Shown: positions 5,293-9,094 of the stretch, one piece after another | Position numbering within the stretch: position 1 is the stretch's first letter | How the letters are laid out: the number at the start of each line of letters is the position of its first letter | Assembly: GCA_902806355.1 (NCBI GenBank) | Contig: CADCWI010000020.1 | Span: 1 to 9,094, forward strand | Length of the DNA: 9,094 nucleotides | Direction of reading: 5' to 3' | From: an uncultured Thermomicrobiales bacterium | GTDB lineage: Bacteria > Chloroflexota > Chloroflexia > Thermomicrobiales > UBA6265 | Translations under genes and position numbers: made by a program | The notes under the pieces: model-generated | What the model was told of the DNA's origin: nothing | The model's database searches: none | The model's input: the letters and a program-made list of their open reading frames with translations, nothing else

Positions 5293-8200
5293 GTGACCAC
5301 CCTTCCCGAACTGATCCGATCCCGCCCCGTCTTCTACGACGGCTCGATGGGTGCCACCATCCTCAACCTTGGACTGACTCCGGATGATTACGGTGGTCAG
5401 GACAAGGAAGGCTACAACGACTATCTCTCGGTCGTGAAGCCCTCGATCATCGAGGACATCCACGCCGCCTTTCTCGAAGTCGGCGCAGATGTCATCGAAA
5501 CCAATACGTTCGGCTCCAGCGTCATCAAGGCCGAGGAGTACGGAGTCGGCGACCAGACGTACGACATCAACAAGACGGCCGCCGCCCTCGCCCGCCGGGT
5601 CGCCGACGAGTACAGCACCGATAGCCGCCCGCGTTTCGTCGCCGGTTCGATTGGACCAACCGGCCTCCTGCCCGCGTCCGAAGATCCGATGCTCGGGCAG
5701 CATCGTTTCCGGGAGGTGGTGGACCTCTTCGTACCCCAGATCCAGGGACTGATCGACGGCGGGGTGGATGCCCTGATCATCGAGACCGTCCAGGACATCC
5801 TCGAGCTCAAGGCGGCGATCTTCGCCGCCCGCCAGGTGTTCGAGACGACCGGGAAACGATTGCCCATCCAGGCCTCGATCACGCTCGACACCTCCGAGCG
5901 CATGCTGCTGGGGACCGACATCGGCGCCGCGCTTTCGATCCTCGAGCATCTCAATGTCGATATCATCGGGCTGAACTGCTCGACCGGCCCGGACTACATG
6001 CGCGAGCCGGCACGCTACCTCGGTGAGTACAGCACCAAACCCGTGTCGATCATCCCGAACGCCGGCCTCCCGATCAACGTCGACGGCAAGGCCGTGTTCC
6101 CGATGGAGCCCGAGCCGTTCGCGCGAGACCTCCGCAACATGGTCGAGTCCTTCGGCGTCGGCATCGTCGGCGGCTGCTGCGGCACCACGCCGGAGCATAT
6201 CGATTCCATCATCAGGGAGGTCGACCGGCTGCCCGTGATGATGCGGCCGCTCAAGCCACGACCGCAGGTCGCGAGCATGATGAAAGCCGTCGACCTCGCC
6301 CAGGTCCCCGCGCCGACGATCATCGGCGAACGGGTCAACACCCTTGGTTCCCGCAAGGTCAAGCGGCTGGTCCTCGCCGATGACCTCGATGGCGTCCTCA
6401 ACGTGGGCGTGGGTCAGATGGAAGAGGGCGCGCACCTGCTCGATGTCAGCGTTGCCCTCACCGAGCGGACCGACGAAGCCGACATCATGCGGAAACTGGT
6501 CAAGAAGCTTGCGCTCACCGTCGAAGGTCCCCTGGTTATCGACACGACCGAGGCGGATGTCGTCGAGGAGGCGCTGGAGCAGTACCCGGGCCGCGCCATC
6601 ATCAACTCCATCAACATGGAGAACGGACGCGACCGCATCGAAAAGGTCATGCCGCTGGCGATGGCGCACGGTGCCGCCGTGATCGCCCTCACGATCGACC
6701 AGGAGGGGATGGCCAAGACACGCGAGCGGAAGCTCGAGGTCGCCAGGGTCATCCACGACATCGTAACCACGGAGTATGGCCTCGCGCCCGAGGACCTGAT
6801 CTTCGATGCCCTGACGTTCCCGCTGACCACGGGCGATCCGGAGTTCATGAACTCCGCGGTGGAGACGATCGAGGGCATCCGGATGATCGAGGAGGCGCTG
6901 CCGGGAGTAACGACCGTGCTCGGCATCTCCAATGTCTCCTTCGGCATCAACCCCGCCGCCCGCAAGGTGATCAACGCAGTCTTCCTCTACCACTGCATCA
7001 AGGCCGGTCTCGACCTCGCGATCGTTCATCCCTCCCACGTCGTGCCGTTCGCCGAGATCCCGGAGAACGAGCGGAAGCTCGCCGAAGACCTGATTTTCAA
7101 CCGCACCCCGGATGCCCTCCAACACGTCATCGAGGCGTGGGAAGGCAGGACTGAGGATACGTCCAGCGGCGGCCCGGACCCGATGACGGAGATGGATGTC
7201 CGGCAACGGCTTCATTACCGGATCGTTCATCGCAAGAAGGAGGGCGTGGAAGCGGACATCGATCAGGCCGTCGCCGAGAGCGGTGACGCGGTCGACGTGC
7301 TCAACAGCGTGCTGCTTCCGGCGATGAAGGAGGTCGGGGACAAGTTCGGCGCGGGAGAGCTGATCCTGCCGTTCGTGCTGCAATCCGCCGAAACCATGAA
7401 GAAGGCCGTCGCCCAGCTCGAGAATTATCTCGAGAAGAAGGAGGGGTCGACGAAGGGCACCGTGGTGCTGGCGACGGTCTATGGAGACGTTCACGACATC
7501 GGCAAGAACCTCGTCAACACCATCCTGTCCAACAACGGCTACACGGTGCACGACCTCGGCAAGCAGGTGCCGATCAGCCGGATCATCGATGCGGCAGTCG
7601 AGCACAACGCCACGGCGATCGGGCTTTCCGCCCTGCTCGTCTCGACGAGCAAGCAGATGCCCCTCTGCGTCAAGGAACTGCATCACGCCGGGCACACGTT
7701 CCCGGTGATGATCGGAGGCGCGGCGATCAACCCGGCCTATGCACACCGCGCGCTCTTCGTCGCCGAGGACACGTCCTACGAGCCCGGGGTGTTCTACGCC
7801 AAGGACGCCTTCGAGGGGCTCTCCCTGATGGACCAGATCGTCGTTCCCGAGCGGCGAGCCCTCCTCAAGGAGGAAACACTCGAACGGGCCCGCAAGACCC
7901 TGAACAAGCGGACGCGCGAGTCCTTCATCGCCCCGGCCGACGCCTCCGACACCCAGCGATCCGAGACGCGCCTGATCGATCCGCCGACGCCCCCATTCTG
8001 GGGCGTACGGGAGATGACCGATTTCACCCTCCAGGACATCTGGCCACACCTCGACCTGAAGACGCTGTTCCGCCTGCACTGGGGTGGCAAGGGCGTCAAG
8101 GACGAAGCATGGGAGACGCTGCAGAACGAGGACTTCCTGCCCCGGCTCAAGGCGATGCAGGAGGACGCGGAGCAGAACGGCTGGCTTCAGCCGCGGGTGC

Positions 8201-8787
8201 GGTACGGGTTCTTCCCCGCCAACAGCGACAAGAATGACCTTGTCATCTTCGACCCGGAGGATCACGGGAAGGAACTGCTGCGCTTCACCTTCCCCCGCCA
8301 GCCGGCGCGGGAACGTCTCTGCCTCGCGGATTACTTTCAGCCGGTGGATGGTGGCCGGAAGGATGTCGTCGCCTTCCAGATCGTCACCATGGGATCCGCG
8401 GCGACGCAGCGGACGGAGGAGACCCAGGCGCGCGGGGACTATTCCGAAAGCTACTTCAGCCACGGCCTGAGCGTATCGAGTGCCGAAGGGCTGGCCGAGA
8501 TGGTTCACCAGCGCGTGCGCGCCATGCTCGGGATCGGCGAGGAGACCGGGAAGCGCTACTCGTGGGGCTACCCATCCTGCCCCGATCTCGAGCAGCACCT
8601 GCTGGTCGACAAACTCCTGGACATGGGCTCGATCGGAATCGAGGTGACGGATGGGTTCCAGTTCAGCCCGGAGCAGACGACCGCGGCGATCGTAATCCAC
8701 CATCCGGACGCCAAGTACTTCGCGCTCCTCCGCACCGGCGGCGACCCGGTTGCGGCCATCGCCGAACCTGCCGCTGTCGCCGATTAA
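5293..8787 (+). CDS. metH: Cobalamin-dependent methionine synthase, full length, 1164 aa
   Basis: The enzyme transfers the methyl group of 5-methyltetrahydrofolate to homocysteine through cobalamin, giving methionine and tetrahydrofolate in the cytoplasm. All modules are present in order. The homocysteine-binding barrel (about 1-310) has zinc ligands C229 (GLNCSTGP) and C295-C296 (GGCCGTTPEH). The folate-binding barrel (about 340-620) begins near IIGERVNTLGSRK. The cobalamin cap helices (about 635-720) are followed by the Rossmann B12 domain (about 722-855) with DVHDIG, where H734 is the lower cobalt ligand. The C-terminal reactivation domain (about 885-1164) has the RxxxGY motif (R1088 to Y1093, then PSCPD) and IEVTDGFQF near the end, so S-adenosylmethionine-dependent repair of oxidised cobalamin is expected. 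The length is close to the usual 1150-1250 aa. The start was chosen from the SD. It is transcribed away from the rnc unit and probably alone, since stem-loops follow its stop. Confidence 0.97.
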   Translation: MTTLPELIRSRPVFYDGSMGATILNLGLTPDDYGGQDKEGYNDYLSVVKPSIIEDIHAAFLEVGADVIETNTFGSSVIKAEEYGVGDQTYDINKTAAALARRVADEYSTDSRPRFVAGSIGPTGLLPASEDPMLGQHRFREVVDLFVPQIQGLIDGGVDALIIETVQDILELKAAIFAARQVFETTGKRLPIQASITLDTSERMLLGTDIGAALSILEHLNVDIIGLNCSTGPDYMREPARYLGEYSTKPVSIIPNAGLPINVDGKAVFPMEPEPFARDLRNMVESFGVGIVGGCCGTTPEHIDSIIREVDRLPVMMRPLKPRPQVASMMKAVDLAQVPAPTIIGERVNTLGSRKVKRLVLADDLDGVLNVGVGQMEEGAHLLDVSVALTERTDEADIMRKLVKKLALTVEGPLVIDTTEADVVEEALEQYPGRAIINSINMENGRDRIEKVMPLAMAHGAAVIALTIDQEGMAKTRERKLEVARVIHDIVTTEYGLAPEDLIFDALTFPLTTGDPEFMNSAVETIEGIRMIEEALPGVTTVLGISNVSFGINPAARKVINAVFLYHCIKAGLDLAIVHPSHVVPFAEIPENERKLAEDLIFNRTPDALQHVIEAWEGRTEDTSSGGPDPMTEMDVRQRLHYRIVHRKKEGVEADIDQAVAESGDAVDVLNSVLLPAMKEVGDKFGAGELILPFVLQSAETMKKAVAQLENYLEKKEGSTKGTVVLATVYGDVHDIGKNLVNTILSNNGYTVHDLGKQVPISRIIDAAVEHNATAIGLSALLVSTSKQMPLCVKELHHAGHTFPVMIGGAAINPAYAHRALFVAEDTSYEPGVFYAKDAFEGLSLMDQIVVPERRALLKEETLERARKTLNKRTRESFIAPADASDTQRSETRLIDPPTPPFWGVREMTDFTLQDIWPHLDLKTLFRLHWGGKGVKDEAWETLQNEDFLPRLKAMQEDAEQNGWLQPRVRYGFFPANSDKNDLVIFDPEDHGKELLRFTFPRQPARERLCLADYFQPVDGGRKDVVAFQIVTMGSAATQRTEETQARGDYSESYFSHGLSVSSAEGLAEMVHQRVRAMLGIGEETGKRYSWGYPSCPDLEQHLLVDKLLDMGSIGIEVTDGFQFSPEQTTAAIVIHHPDAKYFALLRTGGDPVAAIAEPAAVAD

Positions 8788-8798
8788 AGGGCGAGCCT

Positions 8799-8823
8799 AG
8801 TTGGCGCCCAATACGGGCCAACT
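8799..8823 (+). terminator. Stem-loop after metH, possible terminator
   Basis: AGTTGG (8799-8804) pairs with CCAACT (8818-8823), and CCC (8807-8809) pairs with GGG (8815-8817) after a 2-nt bulge; the loop is AATAC. It begins 11 nt after the metH stop. A palindrome CTGGGCCCAG (8822-8831) overlaps its end. There is no U-tract, so terminator activity is inferred from position only. Confidence 0.35.
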
Positions 8824-8892
8824 GGGCCCAGGCCCATTCTCCGGGCAGGATGACTCGACGGCGCCCGTCCGATGTATCCCCGGCGCAAGAGC

Positions 8893-8932
8893 CCGACTCG
8901 ATCCAGATGGATACGCACGCGGATCGAGTCGG
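8893..8932. terminator. Perfect 12-bp inverted repeat between metH and the next gene
   Basis: The arms CCGACTCGATCC (8893-8904) and GGATCGAGTCGG (8921-8932) pair perfectly around a 16-nt loop. A third, imperfect half copy, CGATTCGAGT, lies at 8951-8960. The repeat could be a factor-independent terminator without a U-tract, or an operator for the downstream gene, given the extra half site. The sequence alone does not decide. Confidence 0.4.
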
Positions 8933-8994
8933 CGAGCCTACTGCTCGTGTCGATTCGAGTGGTGCGGGCCGTGAGGCAGCGGGAGAATGCGGGC

Positions 8995-9094
8995 GTGAAG
9001 CTGACCGAACACATCGAACTGATCGGCAGCGGGCAGATGGGGTTCAACCTGACCGATCCCCTCGACTGCCATGTCTACCTTGTCCACGACGGCG
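8995..9094 (+). CDS. Probable MBL-fold metallo-hydrolase, N-terminus only (3' partial)
   Basis: The 33 visible residues, MKLTEHIELIGSGQM and then NLTDPLDCHVYLVHDG, match the first beta strands of metallo-beta-lactamase-fold hydrolases. These typically read 'xxLTDPxDCxVYLVDGG' before the metal-binding HxHxDH motif, which would lie beyond the window. The substrate cannot be told. GTG 8995 was chosen because GGGAG (8981-8985) lies 9 nt upstream; in-frame GTGs at 8959, 8962 and 8971 are alternatives. The family assignment rests on a short stretch. Confidence 0.6.
   Translation, partial: MKLTEHIELIGSGQMGFNLTDPLDCHVYLVHDG

Noticed and set aside
5203..8703. A 1166-codon open frame antisense to metH
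   Set aside because: It mirrors metH almost end to end. Its Asp/His/Arg/Leu/Gly/Val-rich composition is what the complement of a strongly biased high-GC gene gives. It has no recognisable domain, and metH is certain.
8880..8935. tRNA gene suggested by a TCGATCC-like T-arm
   Set aside because: There is no anticodon arm or acceptor stem around it. The signal is explained by the 12-bp inverted repeat.

Overview
The window looks like chromosomal DNA from a high-GC bacterium, most likely a Chloroflexota member of the Thermomicrobia/Sphaerobacter kind. That placement is an inference from the style of the MetH, RNase III and PRPP-synthetase sequences, GTG start codons and strong G/C third-position bias. 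No rRNA or other phylogenetic marker is present to prove it.

Layout. Positions 1-653 (+) hold the C-terminal part of an exporter-type ABC ATPase, cut by the window edge. A short, poorly assigned stretch (654-889) follows. Then a minus-strand block reads right to left: a possible 70-aa CxxC protein (5213-5001), an unrecognised 157-aa protein (4944-4471), RNase III (4474-3620, ATGA overlap), a decayed ribose-phosphate pyrophosphokinase (prs) remnant (about 3597-2402), and an unrecognised 463-aa membrane-anchored protein (2281-890). Divergent from this block is a full-length cobalamin-dependent methionine synthase, metH (+, start GTG 5293, stop 8787). After it come a stem-loop-rich spacer and the first codons of a probable MBL-fold hydrolase (8995 onward, cut by the window edge).

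The most unusual region is 2400-3600. It has no intact gene, but the minus strand carries recognisable pieces of one PRPP synthetase in order. The N-terminus is split from the rest by about 413 bp of foreign sequence flanked by a 4-bp duplication (CAGC). About 60 residues of the middle are missing, the TAA at 2697-2695 interrupts the frame, and the frame shifts near 2497. The insert is packed with stem-loops. Four of them (3304-3320, 3337-3353, 3383-3399, 3426-3442) share one design, a 7-bp stem, 3-nt loop and 7-bp stem with related flanks. They alternate in orientation and carry compensatory stem changes, as expected of a REP/BIME-like palindromic repeat family or a structured RNA.

The RNase III reading frame is complete, but the Asp of the second catalytic acidic pair (E. 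coli D114 position) is Gly, while the other active-site acids are kept. MetH has its full set of domains and key residues. The minus-strand genes look like one transcription unit (unknown small proteins, rnc, formerly prs). MetH is the only clear metabolic gene.
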